Shown here piece after piece: positions 8,110-17,810 of a stretch of DNA of 39,105 nt. Numbering within the stretch: the first letter of the stretch is position 1; the number at the start of each line of letters is the position of its first letter. Origin of the DNA: Pseudomonadota bacterium. Its GTDB lineage: Bacteria; Pseudomonadota; Alphaproteobacteria; Acetobacterales; Acetobacteraceae. The notes under the pieces were generated by a model. It did no database searches, was not told the DNA's origin, and saw only the letters and a list, made by a program, of their open reading frames with translations. Where the stretch lies: NCBI GenBank assembly GCA_021780035.1, contig JAJXZO010000238.1, forward strand, positions 1-39,105, written 5' to 3'. The position numbers and the translations under genes were made by a program.

Positions 8110-10581
8110 ATGACCCGTTCCGCGGTGAGCGCCGCCATCGGACTTACACGCAGGCGGCTGCTCGCGGCCTCGGCCGGCGCTTCGGCGCTGGCCGGATTCG
8201 GCCTGCCGTTCGCTTCCCGCGCCGCGGCGGCGCTGCCCGACGGCGAGGTGATGAGCGCCGCGCATTGGGGCGTGTTCTACGCCAGGGTGCAAGGCGGGCG
8301 CTTCACCGGCGTTCGGCCGTGGGAGAAGGATCCGCGTCCCTCGCCGATGCTGCCCGGCGTGCAGGACATCGTCTACGGGCCGACGCGCATCCGCTACCCA
8401 ATGGTCCGTCGCGCCTGGCTGGAGAAGGGGCCCGGCGCCGCGCCCGGGGAGCGCGGCAGGGGCGACTTCGTGCGCGTCTCCTGGGACAAGGCGCTCGACC
8501 TGGTGGCGGGCGAGATCAAGCGTGTGCAGAGCCAGTTCGGCCCGTGGGCGATCTTCGGCGGCAGCTACGGCTGGCGCAGTGCCGGGCGCGTGAACCCGCA
8601 GATGATGATGAAGCGCCTGCTCAACCTCTCGGGCGGCTACGTCGATTCCTCGGAGGATTACTCGAAGGCGGCGATCGAACGTATCATGCCCTACGTGGTC
8701 GGCTCGGTGGAGGCCGAAGGGCCGCAATCGACCTACCAGACGGTGCTCGACCACAGCCAGGTGGTGGCGTTCTGGGGGGTAAGCCCGATCGACAACAACG
8801 GCATCGCCAACACCGTCGCCGACCATCTGGACGCGCCGTTCTTCGACGCGCTCGCCAAGGCCGGCAAACGGGTGATCTTCATCGATCCGGTGCGCACCGA
8901 CGCCTGCAAGCTGCTGCGGGGCGAGTGGATCGCGCCCCGGCCGGGCACCGACACGGCGATGATGATCGGCATCGCCCACACGCTGCTGACCGAGAAACTG
9001 CACGACGCGAAATTCCTTGCCGCCTACACCACCGGCTTCGACAAGTTCGCCGCCTACCTCGACGGCAGGATCGACGGCGTGGCGAAGACCGCCGAGTGGG
9101 CCTCGGCGATCTGCGAGGTGCCGGCGGCGAAACTGCGCGACCTTGCGCATCTGTTCGCCGGCAACCGCACCTTCCTGGTGGGCGGCTGGGCGACGCAGCG
9201 CCAGCAGCACGGCGAGCAGACGCCTTGGATGCTGATCACGCTCGCCGCCATGCTGGGGCAGATCGGCCTGCCGGGCGGTGGCTTCACCCAGCGCTACCAC
9301 CTCGACGCCTGCGGCACCCCGGCCACGCCCGCGCCGGCGGTGGCTGGCGGCGGCATCGTCGCCGGGACGCGGCCGGCGAACGGCAAGCCCTGGCCGGATG
9401 AGCGCGGCGCCAAGGTGATCCCCTGCGCGCGCATCGTCGACATGCTGGAAAACCCCGGCGGCAGCTACGAGTTCAACGGCCGCACCTTCCGCTATCCGGA
9501 TATGCGGCTCACCTACTGGGTGGGCGGCAATCCGTTCCATCATCACCAGGACCGCAACCGGCAGGTGGCGGCGTGGAGGAAGTTCGAGACCTTCATCGTC
9601 CAGGACAGCCAGTGGACGGCGAGCGCGCGCATGGCCGACATCGTGCTGCCGTCGGCCACGGTGGTGGAGCGCAACGACATCGACCGCGTGGGGCCGGCGA
9701 GCGGCCGGGCGATCGTGGCGATGAAGCAGGCGATCGCGCCGGTGTTCGAGGCACGTTCCGACTACGACATCTTCGTCGCGCTGGCGCAGCGCCTCGGCGT
9801 GGAGCAGGCGTTCACCACCGGCAAGACGGAACTCGACTGGGTGCGCTCGCTCTACGACACTGCGCGCAAGCTCGGCGAGACGAAGAAGGTGCCGATGCCG
9901 GACTTCGACACCTTCTGGAAGCAGGGGATCGTCGAGTTCGAGGTACAGCCCGCGGCGGTGAACTGGACCAAATACGCCGACTTCCGTGCCGACCCGCTGC
10001 TCAACCCGCTGCCGACGCCTTCCGGCAAGATCGAGATCTTCTCCGAGGCGGTGGAGAAGATGCACTACGACGACTGCCCGCCGCACCCGACGTGGCTCGA
10101 GCCCACCGAGTGGCTGGGGCAGAAGGACGGGAAGTATCCGCTGCACCTCGATTCGGCGCATCCGAAGCTCCGGCTGCACTCGCAGCTTTGCAACGCGGCC
10201 GTGGTGCGCCGGCTCTACGCGGTGGCTGGGCGCGAGCCGTGCCTGATCAGCACCGCCGACGCCAAGGCGCGCGGCATCGCCGATGGCGACGTGGTGCGGC
10301 TTTTCAACGATCGCGGCCAGGTGCTTGCCGGTGCCGTGGTGACCGGGGACGTCCGTCCCGGTGTGGTGCGGCTCTGCGAGGGCGCGTGGTACGACCCCGA
10401 GCGCCCGGGCGGCAGGGACACGCTGTGCAAATACGGCGATCCCAACGTGCTGACCAAGGATGTCGGCACGTCGCGTCTCGCCCAGGGCACGACGGCGCAT
10501 ACGGCGATGGTGCAGATCGAGAAGTTCGCCGCCAAGGCGCCGGCGGTGACGGTGTTTGCCGCCCCTTCCGCCGCGGTGTGA
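8110..10581 (+). CDS. Molybdopterin-dependent reductase, TorA/BisC/DMSO-reductase type, Tat-exported
   Basis: Tat leader TRRRLLAASAGASALAGFGL; VDSSEDYSKAAIERIMPYVVGSVEAEGPQSTYQ and FWGVSPIDNNGIANTVADH resemble TorA; molybdopterin dinucleotide-binding C-terminus (SAHPKLRLHSQLCNAA...GDVVRLFNDRGQV). Confidence 0.93.
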   Translation: MTRSAVSAAIGLTRRRLLAASAGASALAGFGLPFASRAAAALPDGEVMSAAHWGVFYARVQGGRFTGVRPWEKDPRPSPMLPGVQDIVYGPTRIRYPMVRRAWLEKGPGAAPGERGRGDFVRVSWDKALDLVAGEIKRVQSQFGPWAIFGGSYGWRSAGRVNPQMMMKRLLNLSGGYVDSSEDYSKAAIERIMPYVVGSVEAEGPQSTYQTVLDHSQVVAFWGVSPIDNNGIANTVADHLDAPFFDALAKAGKRVIFIDPVRTDACKLLRGEWIAPRPGTDTAMMIGIAHTLLTEKLHDAKFLAAYTTGFDKFAAYLDGRIDGVAKTAEWASAICEVPAAKLRDLAHLFAGNRTFLVGGWATQRQQHGEQTPWMLITLAAMLGQIGLPGGGFTQRYHLDACGTPATPAPAVAGGGIVAGTRPANGKPWPDERGAKVIPCARIVDMLENPGGSYEFNGRTFRYPDMRLTYWVGGNPFHHHQDRNRQVAAWRKFETFIVQDSQWTASARMADIVLPSATVVERNDIDRVGPASGRAIVAMKQAIAPVFEARSDYDIFVALAQRLGVEQAFTTGKTELDWVRSLYDTARKLGETKKVPMPDFDTFWKQGIVEFEVQPAAVNWTKYADFRADPLLNPLPTPSGKIEIFSEAVEKMHYDDCPPHPTWLEPTEWLGQKDGKYPLHLDSAHPKLRLHSQLCNAAVVRRLYAVAGREPCLISTADAKARGIADGDVVRLFNDRGQVLAGAVVTGDVRPGVVRLCEGAWYDPERPGGRDTLCKYGDPNVLTKDVGTSRLAQGTTAHTAMVQIEKFAAKAPAVTVFAAPSAAV

Positions 10582-10586
10582 GCGAA

Positions 10587-10618
10587 GGCCAGGGGGCGGC
10601 GCCAAGCCCCCCCTGGCC
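10587..10618. terminator. Hairpin between convergent genes (no U-tract)
   Basis: GGCCAGGGGG - 12 nt - CCCCCTGGCC, perfect 10-bp stem between the torA-like (+) and aminotransferase (-) stop codons. Confidence 0.5.
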
Positions 10619-10630
10619 GGGCGCCTCAGG

Positions 10631-11812
10631 CTATACGCCGGCGAGATAGTTGAGCGCCGCCTGCACGCCGCCCGCCCGGTGCGGCACGCCGGCGAGCGCG
10701 AGCCCCATCTCCACCCCGCCCAGCGTGCCGACGAGCATGAGGTCGGAGAAGTCGCCGAGGTGGCCGATGCGGAACACCCGGTCGTTCAGCGGCCCGAGGC
10801 CGTTGCCCAGGCTCATGTTGAACTTCTCCAGGATGACGGCGCGCAGCGCGTTCGATGAGTGCCCGTCGGGCAGCCGGACGGCGGTGAGCGACGAGGAGTA
10901 GTGGCGCGGATCGGCGCACTGGATCTCGAGCCCCCAGGCGCGCACGGCGCGGCGTGTCGCCTCGGCGTGGCGGGAATGCCGGGCGAAGACGTTCTCCAGC
11001 CCTTCCTCGAGCAGCAGAGTGAGCGCCGCATCCAGTCCGTAGAGCAGGTTGGTGGCAGGTGTGTAGGGGAAGAAGCCGGTGCCATTGGCCGCGAGCATCG
11101 GCCGCCAGTCCCAGTAGCTGCGCGGCAGCCGCGCCGTCTCCGCCGCCTGCAGCGCCTTTTGGCTGACGGCGTTGAAGGAAAGGCCGGGCGGCAGCATCAG
11201 CCCCTTCTGCGATCCGGCGACGGTGACGTCGACGCCCCATTCGTCGTGCCGGTAGTCGATGGAGGCGAGCGAGGAGATGGTATCGACCATCAGCAGCGCC
11301 GGGTGCTTCGCCGCGTCCATCGCCGCGCGCACCTCGTCGATGCGGCTGGTGCAACCGGTGGAGGTCTCGTTGTGCACGACGCACACCGCCTTGATGCGGT
11401 GCCCGGTGTCGGCCGCGAGCGCAGCGGCGAGGGCCGGAACGTCGGCGCCGCGCCGCCAGTCGGTGTCGAGGAAGATGGGCTGGAGGCCCAGTCGCTCCGC
11501 CATGTCCTTCCACAGGGTGGCGAACCATCCGGTGCGGCACATCAGCACGGTGTCGCCGGGGGAGAGGGTGTTCACCAGCGCCGCTTCCCAGGCGCCGGTG
11601 CCGGAGGCGGGGTAGATCACCACCGGCCCCGCGGTGCGGAACACCTGCCTGAGATTGTCCAGAAGGCGGAGCCCGAGGCGGCCGAAATCGGGGCCGCGAT
11701 GGTCGATGGTGGGGTTGTCGATCGCCCGCAGCACCGGATCAGGGACGTTGGTGGGGCCGGGGATCTGCAGGAAGTGGCGGCCGGCGGGCCGATGCGGGGC
11801 GTTCTGCAACAC
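10631..11812 (-). CDS. Class V PLP aminotransferase, alanine/serine/aspartate-glyoxylate aminotransferase family (SgaA/BhcA-like)
   Basis: IPGPTNVPDPVLRAIDNPTIDHRGPDFGRLGLRLL...VHNETSTGCTSRIDEVRAAMDAAKHPALLMVDTISSLASIDYRHDEWGVDVTVAGSQKGLMLPPGLSF; Lys in SQKG is the expected PLP lysine. Confidence 0.92.
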   Translation of the reverse strand: MLQNAPHRPAGRHFLQIPGPTNVPDPVLRAIDNPTIDHRGPDFGRLGLRLLDNLRQVFRTAGPVVIYPASGTGAWEAALVNTLSPGDTVLMCRTGWFATLWKDMAERLGLQPIFLDTDWRRGADVPALAAALAADTGHRIKAVCVVHNETSTGCTSRIDEVRAAMDAAKHPALLMVDTISSLASIDYRHDEWGVDVTVAGSQKGLMLPPGLSFNAVSQKALQAAETARLPRSYWDWRPMLAANGTGFFPYTPATNLLYGLDAALTLLLEEGLENVFARHSRHAEATRRAVRAWGLEIQCADPRHYSSSLTAVRLPDGHSSNALRAVILEKFNMSLGNGLGPLNDRVFRIGHLGDFSDLMLVGTLGGVEMGLALAGVPHRAGGVQAALNYLAGV

Positions 11813-11890
11813 GAAGGCTGGCTCCTTTGCGAATGGCTCGGCGTGGGCGGCCGGGAGCGGGTTCCCGGCCGCTTCCGCGGGAAGTGAGGG

Positions 11891-13180
11891 TTATTTCTCG
11901 ACGACGGAGCGTGCCGGATCGATCAGCAGGCCCCAGCACAAGGAGCCGGCCACCAGCAGCCCGGCGGCGACGAAGAACGGCGCCTGCCAGGAGCCGAACT
12001 GCACCAGGACGCCGAACACGATCGGCGACAGCGCGCCGCCGATGTTGCCGGCCATGTTCATCATCCCCGAGACGGTGCCGGAATATTGGCTGCCGACGTG
12101 CATCGTCGCGCCCCAGGAGGGGCCGATGATGCATTCGAGGAAGAACATGGAGATGGTGAGGCAGGTGATGGCGGTGACGGCATTGGACGCCATCGCCGCG
12201 GGAACGATGAACGACGCGCAACCGAGCATGCCAACGATCGCCACCAGCCGGTGGGCGAGGCGCACGTTGCCGGTCTTCACCAGCAGCCAGTCGGTGGCGA
12301 CGCCGCCGAATGTGTCGCCCACCACGCCGGCCCACAGCGGCAGCGAGCCGTAGATGCCCGCCTTCACCAGAGTGAAATGGCGGAAGTCCACAAGATACGA
12401 AGGCAGCCAGCTGAGGAAGATCCACAGGCAGTAGACGTAGGTGAAGTAGCCGAACATGATCGCCCACATGTTGGGAGAGCGTAGCATGATCCCCCACGGC
12501 AGCGAGGAGACGTGCGCGCCTTCGGGCGGCTTGATGTTTCCCTGCTCGTCCACGCCGCGGATGTAGGCGAGTTCCTCGCGGCTGACGGCGGCTACTTCCT
12601 CCGGGGCGTTGCGGTAGAGCGAATACCACAGCACGGTCCACAACAGGCAGAGGCCGCCGACGATGTAGAACACCCAGCGCCAGCCGAGGGTGGTGATGAT
12701 TAGCACCGCGAACGGCGGCGCCACGGCGGCTCCGAGTCGACTCGCGCTGTGCGAGATTCCCTGCACCATGGACCGCTCCCGGCGTGGGAACCAGAGCTGC
12801 ATGGAGCGGGTGGCGGTGGGAAAGGCGCCCGCTTCGCCGACGCCGGTGAGGAAGCGCATCGCCGCCATCGAGTACACGCCGGTCACCGTGCCAAGGAAGG
12901 CGACGGTGAGCGACCAATAGCCGAACAGCCCCGCCAGCACTTTGCGCGGGCCGAAGCGGTCGCCGAGCCAGCCGCCCGGCACCTGGAACAGCGCGTAGCT
13001 CCAGACGAAGGCGCTGAACACGAGGCCCATGGTGATCTTGTCGAAGTGGAACTCCTTGCTGATCACCGGCGCGGCGGCCGACATGTTCACCCGGTCGAGG
13101 TAGGAGAAGAAATACATGAGGCTGATGAGCAGCAGCACGAACCAGCGTTTGCCGCCGCTGCTCCTGGGTGCCGTTTGCAT
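11891..13180 (-). CDS. MFS transporter (ACS-like)
   Basis: ATG at 13180 gives MQTAPRSSGGKRWFVLLLISLMYFFSYLDRVNMSAAAPVISKEFHFDKITMG...; QVPGGWLGDRFGPRKVLAG motif. Confidence 0.92.
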   Translation of the reverse strand: MQTAPRSSGGKRWFVLLLISLMYFFSYLDRVNMSAAAPVISKEFHFDKITMGLVFSAFVWSYALFQVPGGWLGDRFGPRKVLAGLFGYWSLTVAFLGTVTGVYSMAAMRFLTGVGEAGAFPTATRSMQLWFPRRERSMVQGISHSASRLGAAVAPPFAVLIITTLGWRWVFYIVGGLCLLWTVLWYSLYRNAPEEVAAVSREELAYIRGVDEQGNIKPPEGAHVSSLPWGIMLRSPNMWAIMFGYFTYVYCLWIFLSWLPSYLVDFRHFTLVKAGIYGSLPLWAGVVGDTFGGVATDWLLVKTGNVRLAHRLVAIVGMLGCASFIVPAAMASNAVTAITCLTISMFFLECIIGPSWGATMHVGSQYSGTVSGMMNMAGNIGGALSPIVFGVLVQFGSWQAPFFVAAGLLVAGSLCWGLLIDPARSVVEK

Positions 13181-13312
13181 GGTTGGTCGTTTCCTCGCGT
13201 TGTCTGTTGGGAGGCCCGCCCCGGCGTGCGCCGGACGAGGGTTCAACCTCGTAATTTGCCAATCTTTTTCGCGGCCGGAGTCGCCGTGGGGCGAACCGCG
13301 GTGCCTGCCGCA

Positions 13313-13342
13313 GATTGGTCCGGTTGGCTGATTGAACCAATC
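13313..13342. promoter_or_regulatory. Candidate operator: GATTGGT ... ACCAATC inverted repeat
   Basis: 7-bp perfect arms, 13313-13319 and 13336-13342, separated by 16 nt; upstream of the minus-strand MFS-aminotransferase pair. Confidence 0.35.
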
Positions 13343-13389
13343 TCGACGACGCATAACAGATCGCCGGCGTTTTGTATATCGCCGGAGAC

Positions 13390-13424
13390 AAAAACGCCCC
13401 CGGACCTCTCGGTCCGGGGGCGTT
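13390..13424 (-). terminator. Intrinsic terminator downstream of icd
   Basis: AACGCCCCCGGACC-TCTC-GGTCCGGGGGCGTT, perfect 14-bp stem; on the minus strand it is followed by a short T-run (GCGTTTTTGTC), 27 bp past the icd stop. Confidence 0.9.
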
Positions 13425-13450
13425 CCGTTCGGTTGGGCCGGCGGAAGGGG

Positions 13451-14665
13451 TCAGCCCATCGCCTTGCGCAGGTTGGTGTCGATGCGGTCGAGGAACGCCT
13501 CGGTGTTCAGCCAGGGCTGCGCCGGGCCGATCAGTGACGCGAGGTCCTTGGTCATCGCGCCGCTTTCCACCGTTTCCACGCACACGCGCTCGAGCGTGTC
13601 GGCGAAGCCGGTGACGTCGGGGGTGTTGTCGAAACGGCCGCGCCAGGCCAGCCCGCGCGTCCAGGCGAAGATGGAGGCGATCGGGTTGGTGGAGGTCTCC
13701 TGGCCCTTCTGGTGCTGGCGGTAGTGGCGGGTGACGGTGCCGTGCGCCGCCTCGCTCTCCACGGTCTTGCCGTCGGGCGCCAGCAGCACTGAGGTCATCA
13801 GCCCGAGGGAGCCGAAGCCCTGCGCCACGATGTCGCTTTGCACGTCGCCGTCGTAGTTCTTGCACGCCCACACGTAGCCACCGCGCCACTTCAGCGCGCA
13901 GGCCACCATGTCGTCGATCAGGCGATGTTCGTAGGAGATGCCGGCGGCCTGGTAGCGGGCGCGGAACTCGGCATCGAACACCTCCTGGAACACGTCCTTG
14001 AACATGCCGTCGTAGGTCTTGAGGATGGTGTTCTTGGTGGAGAGATACACCGGATAGCCGCGCATCAGCCCGTAGTTGAAGCTCGCCCGGGCGAAGCCTT
14101 CGATGGAGGCGCGGGTGTTGTGCATACCCATCGCCACGCCCGGACCCTTGAACTCGTGCACCGCGACCTGCTGCGCCTCGCCGCCGCCGGCGGGCTGGAA
14201 GGTGAGGGTGACGGTGCCGGCGCCGGGGATGCGCAGCTCGCTCGCGCGGTAGATGTCTCCGTAGGCGTGGCGGCCGATGACGATGGGCTGGTCCCAGTGC
14301 GGCACGAGGCGCGGCACGTTGCGGCAGATGATGGGTTCGCGGAAGATGGTGCCGTCGAGGATGTTGCGGATGGTGCCGTTCGGGCTGCGCCACATTTTCT
14401 TCAGGCCGAACTCGGCGACGCGCGCCTCGTCCGGGGTGATGGTGGCGCACTTCACGCCGACGCCGAACTGCCGGATGGCGTTGGCGGCATCGACGGTGAT
14501 CTGGTCGTCGCTCGCGTCACGGGCCTGAATGCCGAGGTCGTAGTAGCGGAGGTCGATGTCGAGATAGGGGAGGATCAGCTTCTGCTTGATGAATCCCCAG
14601 ATGATGCGGGTCATTTCGTCGCCGTCGAGTTCCACGACCGGCGTTTTCACCGTGATCTTGGCCAT
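13451..14665 (-). CDS. icd: NADP-dependent isocitrate dehydrogenase
   Basis: [50 protein letters not shown]...[40 protein letters not shown]...[37 protein letters not shown]. Confidence 0.97.
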   Translation of the reverse strand: MAKITVKTPVVELDGDEMTRIIWGFIKQKLILPYLDIDLRYYDLGIQARDASDDQITVDAANAIRQFGVGVKCATITPDEARVAEFGLKKMWRSPNGTIRNILDGTIFREPIICRNVPRLVPHWDQPIVIGRHAYGDIYRASELRIPGAGTVTLTFQPAGGGEAQQVAVHEFKGPGVAMGMHNTRASIEGFARASFNYGLMRGYPVYLSTKNTILKTYDGMFKDVFQEVFDAEFRARYQAAGISYEHRLIDDMVACALKWRGGYVWACKNYDGDVQSDIVAQGFGSLGLMTSVLLAPDGKTVESEAAHGTVTRHYRQHQKGQETSTNPIASIFAWTRGLAWRGRFDNTPDVTGFADTLERVCVETVESGAMTKDLASLIGPAQPWLNTEAFLDRIDTNLRKAMG

Positions 14666-14689
14666 TCTATCCCCTTGCCCGTGCCGAGA

Positions 14690-14708
14690 GCGGCCGCGGC
14701 GCGGCCGC
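14690..14708. repeat. Two GCGGCCGC (NotI) palindromes separated by GGC
   Basis: GCGGCCGC-GGC-GCGGCCGC read directly, in the purK-icd gap. Confidence 0.8.
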
Positions 14709-14728
14709 ATGCGCCGTTGCTTCTGCCA

Positions 14729-14762
14729 TCGCCGCCGCCGTCGCACAAGCTGGCGGCGGCGA
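14729..14762. terminator. Stem-loop downstream of purK (no U-tract)
   Basis: TCGCCGCCGCC - 12 nt - GGCGGCGGCGA, perfect 11-bp stem, 10 bp past the purK stop. Confidence 0.45.
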
Positions 14763-14771
14763 CGTTCCGTT

Positions 14772-15914
14772 TCAGCCGTGGCCGCCGGGCGCCAGCGGCC
14801 CGAGCGCGGCGGCGATGCCGTGCGCTCCGGGCAAGCCGCCGCGTGGGAACAGGCGGGTAACGTGACCCATCTTGCGTCCCGGCCGGGCTTCGATCTTGCC
14901 GTAGTGGTGCGGGATCAGCCCCTCGGTGGCAACCACCTCCGACCACAGGGCGAGGTCGTCGGGGCCGATCAGGTTGCGCATCACCGCGTCGGAATGACGC
15001 ACCGCCTGCGGCAGCGGCAGGCCGGCGATGGCGCGCACGTGCATCTCGAACTGGCTCACCGGGCAGGCGTCGATCGTCCAGTGCCCGGAATTGTGCGGCC
15101 TGGGCGCGATCTCGTTCGCCAGCACCTTGCCGTCGGAAGTGACGAACATCTCGACGGCCAGCACTCCGACGAGGTTGAGCCCCTCGGCCACGCGGCGCGC
15201 GATCGCCTGCGCCGCCGTCGCCACCGCTTCCGGCACCCGCGCCGGCGCGTAGCTGGTGGTGAGGATGTGGTGGCGGTGCTCGTTCTCCACGGTGTCGAAC
15301 GTGACCATCCTGCCGTCGGAGCCGCGGGCCACCACCACGCTCACCTCGCAGCGGAAGTCGACCAGCGCCTCGAAGATGAGCGGCTTCTGGGTGAGGGTGC
15401 GGAAGGCGCGGGCGGCGTCGTCCGGCGAGCGCAGCAGCATCTGCCCCTTGCCATCGTAGCCGAGGCGGGCGGTCTTGAGCACGGCGGGCAGGCCGATGCG
15501 CTCGATCGCCGCTTCCATCTCGGTTGGGTTGCCGATGGCGGCCCAGCGCGCCGTGGGCACGCCGATGCCGTTGAGGAAGCTCTTTTCCGCCAGCCGGTAC
15601 TGGCTGATGCGCAGCACCGCCGGCGAGGGCCGCACCGGGCGGATAGAGGCCATCAGGTCGAGGCCCTCGGCGCTGATGTTCTCGAACTCGAAGGTGATGA
15701 CATCCACCTGGTGGGCGAAGGCGCGCAGCACCGCCGGGTCTTCGTAGTCGCCGACCGTGCTGGCGGCGGCCACCAGGGCGGCGGGGCTGTCCGGCTCGTT
15801 GGAGAGGATGTGGCAGCGGTAGCCGAGCCGCGCCGCCGCCAGGGCGGACATGCGGCCGAGCTGCCCGCCGCCGACGATGCCGATGGTGCTGTTCGGCGGC
15901 AGCAGAATGCTCAT
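14772..15914 (-). CDS. purK: 5-(carboxyamino)imidazole ribonucleotide synthase
   Basis: [45 protein letters not shown]...EISVVVARG-like ATP-grasp core; [35 protein letters not shown]. Confidence 0.97.
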   Translation of the reverse strand: MSILLPPNSTIGIVGGGQLGRMSALAAARLGYRCHILSNEPDSPAALVAAASTVGDYEDPAVLRAFAHQVDVITFEFENISAEGLDLMASIRPVRPSPAVLRISQYRLAEKSFLNGIGVPTARWAAIGNPTEMEAAIERIGLPAVLKTARLGYDGKGQMLLRSPDDAARAFRTLTQKPLIFEALVDFRCEVSVVVARGSDGRMVTFDTVENEHRHHILTTSYAPARVPEAVATAAQAIARRVAEGLNLVGVLAVEMFVTSDGKVLANEIAPRPHNSGHWTIDACPVSQFEMHVRAIAGLPLPQAVRHSDAVMRNLIGPDDLALWSEVVATEGLIPHHYGKIEARPGRKMGHVTRLFPRGGLPGAHGIAAALGPLAPGGHG

Positions 15915-16420
15915 GATGGAGAAACGTCCTGCGGGCTAAGGGCGACGTCGGCGGTCTGGGCGGCGCGCAGCGCGTCGAGCCGCGCCGCGAGAGCGGGGTC
16001 GGCGGTGGCCAGCATGGCGGCGGCGAGCAGAGCGGCGTTCACCGCTCCGGCCCGGCCGATGGCCAGCGTACCCACCGGCACGCCCGCCGGCATCTGTACT
16101 ATGGAAAGGAGGGAATCGAGGCCGCTCAGCGCCTTGCTCTCCACCGGGACGCCAAGTACGGGCAGTGGCGTCCAGGCCGCGCACATGCCGGGGAGGTGGG
16201 CGGCGCCGCCCGCCCCGGCGATGATCACGCGCACACCCCGCTCGCGGGCGGTGGTGGCATAGTCGCGGAGCCGCTCCGGCGTGCGGTGGGCAGACACGAT
16301 GCGCACCTCGTGCGCCACTTCCAGGCGGGCGAGGGTCTCGGCGGCGTGGCAGAGCGTTGCCCAGTCCGACTGGCTGCCCATGATGATGCCGACCAGCGGC
16401 AGGACGGGGCTTTGACTCAT
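15911..16420 (-). CDS. purE: 5-(carboxyamino)imidazole ribonucleotide mutase
   Basis: [47 protein letters not shown]...[34 protein letters not shown] overlap with purK. Confidence 0.97.
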   Translation of the reverse strand: MSQSPVLPLVGIIMGSQSDWATLCHAAETLARLEVAHEVRIVSAHRTPERLRDYATTARERGVRVIIAGAGGAAHLPGMCAAWTPLPVLGVPVESKALSGLDSLLSIVQMPAGVPVGTLAIGRAGAVNAALLAAAMLATADPALAARLDALRAAQTADVALSPQDVSPS

Positions 16421-16425
16421 CTCCG

Positions 16426-16629
16426 TCAGGCGATGCTGTCCGGGATCAGGCGCGATTCCAGCCAGGCGATCTCGTCCTTCAGCGCGAGCTTGCGCTTTTT
16501 CAGACGCTTGATCTGCAGCTGGTCGATGGCATCGTCTTCCGCGAGGTGCGCGATAACGGTATCAAGATCGCGGTGCTCGCTCCGCAATTCGTGCAGCTTG
16601 CGCAGAAGGGAATCACGGTCGCTCAGCAT
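16426..16629 (-). CDS. YdcH-family (DUF465) small coiled-coil protein
   Basis: [67 protein letters not shown]. Confidence 0.85.
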   Translation of the reverse strand: MLSDRDSLLRKLHELRSEHRDLDTVIAHLAEDDAIDQLQIKRLKKRKLALKDEIAWLESRLIPDSIA

Positions 16630-16814
16630 GGGCGGACCCTTACCACACCGCGCGCTCCGCGCCTACCGAGCGACCCTTGCGCTTCTTTCATGCCGATGTG
16701 CTGGCAAATGCCGGCATTCGGCGTTACGATTCCGGACGCACAGCCCGGCGAGGCGCCGTCGAGGCGAACCGGGCGGGCGGTGCGGCTTCGACGCCATGCC
16801 CGTGAGGAGGCCCC

Positions 16815-16985
16815 ATGAACCTAGAATCCCGCCTCGAAAGCCTGAAGCAGCGCCATGCCAGCCTGGAGGCCCGGATCGCCGACGAGGATCAGCGGCCGCG
16901 ACCAGACTCCGAGGTGTTGACGCGCCTCAAGATCGAGAAATTGCGGGTGAAGGAGGAGATGGAGCGGCTGCGCGCCAGCGCCTGA
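16815..16985 (+). CDS. Second YdcH-like (DUF465) small protein, absent from the supplied ORF track
   Basis: Hand translation: MNLESRLESLKQRHASLEARIADEDQRPRPDSEVLTRLKIEKLRVKEEMERLRASA* (56 aa); GAGGAGG Shine-Dalgarno just upstream of the ATG; LKIEKLRVKEEMERL matches the DUF465 C-terminal pattern. Confidence 0.85.
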   Translation: MNLESRLESLKQRHASLEARIADEDQRPRPDSEVLTRLKIEKLRVKEEMERLRASA

Positions 16986-17045
16986 CGGCCCGTCGCGCAC
17001 TGCCGGGGCCTGGGCGAGGCGGGGCCTCGTCCAGGAGAGAGTAGC

Positions 17046-17624
17046 CTAACCCTGGTCGTCGCTCTCCGGCACCGGCAGCGGCGGCACCGCCTGGCCGTCG
17101 CGCACGAGGCGTTCGTTGGCCTGGGCCACCATGGCGTTGAGGTTGGTCTGCGTGCACAGGCCGAGGATCACCGGGTCGCTCGGCTTGATGTTGGTGCTGT
17201 TCCAGTGCGTGTGGTCGCGCACCTTCTGGATGGTGTCCTTCGTCGTGCCCATCAGCTTGGCGATCTGGGCATCCGTGAGCTGCGGATAGTTGCGCAGCAG
17301 GAAGGCGATGCCGTTCGGGCGGTCATTGCGCTTCGCCACCGGCGTGTAGCGTGCGCCCTTCAGCCGCTTCGGCGCCGGCATGGTGCTGGGCGCGAGATGC
17401 AGCCTCGCCTCGGGGTCGGCCTCGCAGCGGCGGATGTCGCCGGCGGTGAGCTGGTTGTTGGCCACCGGGTCGTAGCCGACGATGCCCTGCGCGACCTCGC
17501 CGTCGGCGATCGCCTGCACCTCGAGCGGGTGCAGGCCGCAGAACTCGGCGATCTGGGTGAAACTGAGTGCGGTCTTTTCGATCAGCCAGACCGCCGTGGC
17601 CTTGGGCATCAGGGGAAGGGTCAT
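17046..17624 (-). CDS. DUF1013 family protein (annotated in some alphaproteobacteria as cell-cycle regulator TrcR)
   Basis: MTLPLMPKATAVWLIEKTALSFTQIAEFCGLHPLEVQAIADGEVAQGIVGYDPVANNQLTAGDIRRCEADPEARL...NDRPNGIAFLLRNYPQLTDAQIAKLMGTTKDTIQKVRDHTHWNSTNIKPSDPVILGLCTQ. Confidence 0.88.
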   Translation of the reverse strand: MTLPLMPKATAVWLIEKTALSFTQIAEFCGLHPLEVQAIADGEVAQGIVGYDPVANNQLTAGDIRRCEADPEARLHLAPSTMPAPKRLKGARYTPVAKRNDRPNGIAFLLRNYPQLTDAQIAKLMGTTKDTIQKVRDHTHWNSTNIKPSDPVILGLCTQTNLNAMVAQANERLVRDGQAVPPLPVPESDDQG

Positions 17625-17810
17625 CGGGAATCCCTTGGCGTCGTTGAGGAGCGTCGCGCGGACGCCTTGGACAGATACGCCTGCCGTGCGATCATCGCCC
17701 GGAGAGGCGGCCTGCCGGAGAAGCGGAAGGCTGGGGATATGGCGCCCCAGGCCCGCCTCGGTCAAGCCGCTCGTTGCATGCGCGCGTTTCGGTTTGCAGG
17801 AGGCTGCCCG

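Noticed and set aside
7423-10605. 1060-aa minus-strand ORF opposite torD-torA
   Set aside because: His/Arg/Gly-rich shadow translation typical of high-GC antisense frames; the plus-strand torD/torA frames have clear homology, leader peptide and motifs.
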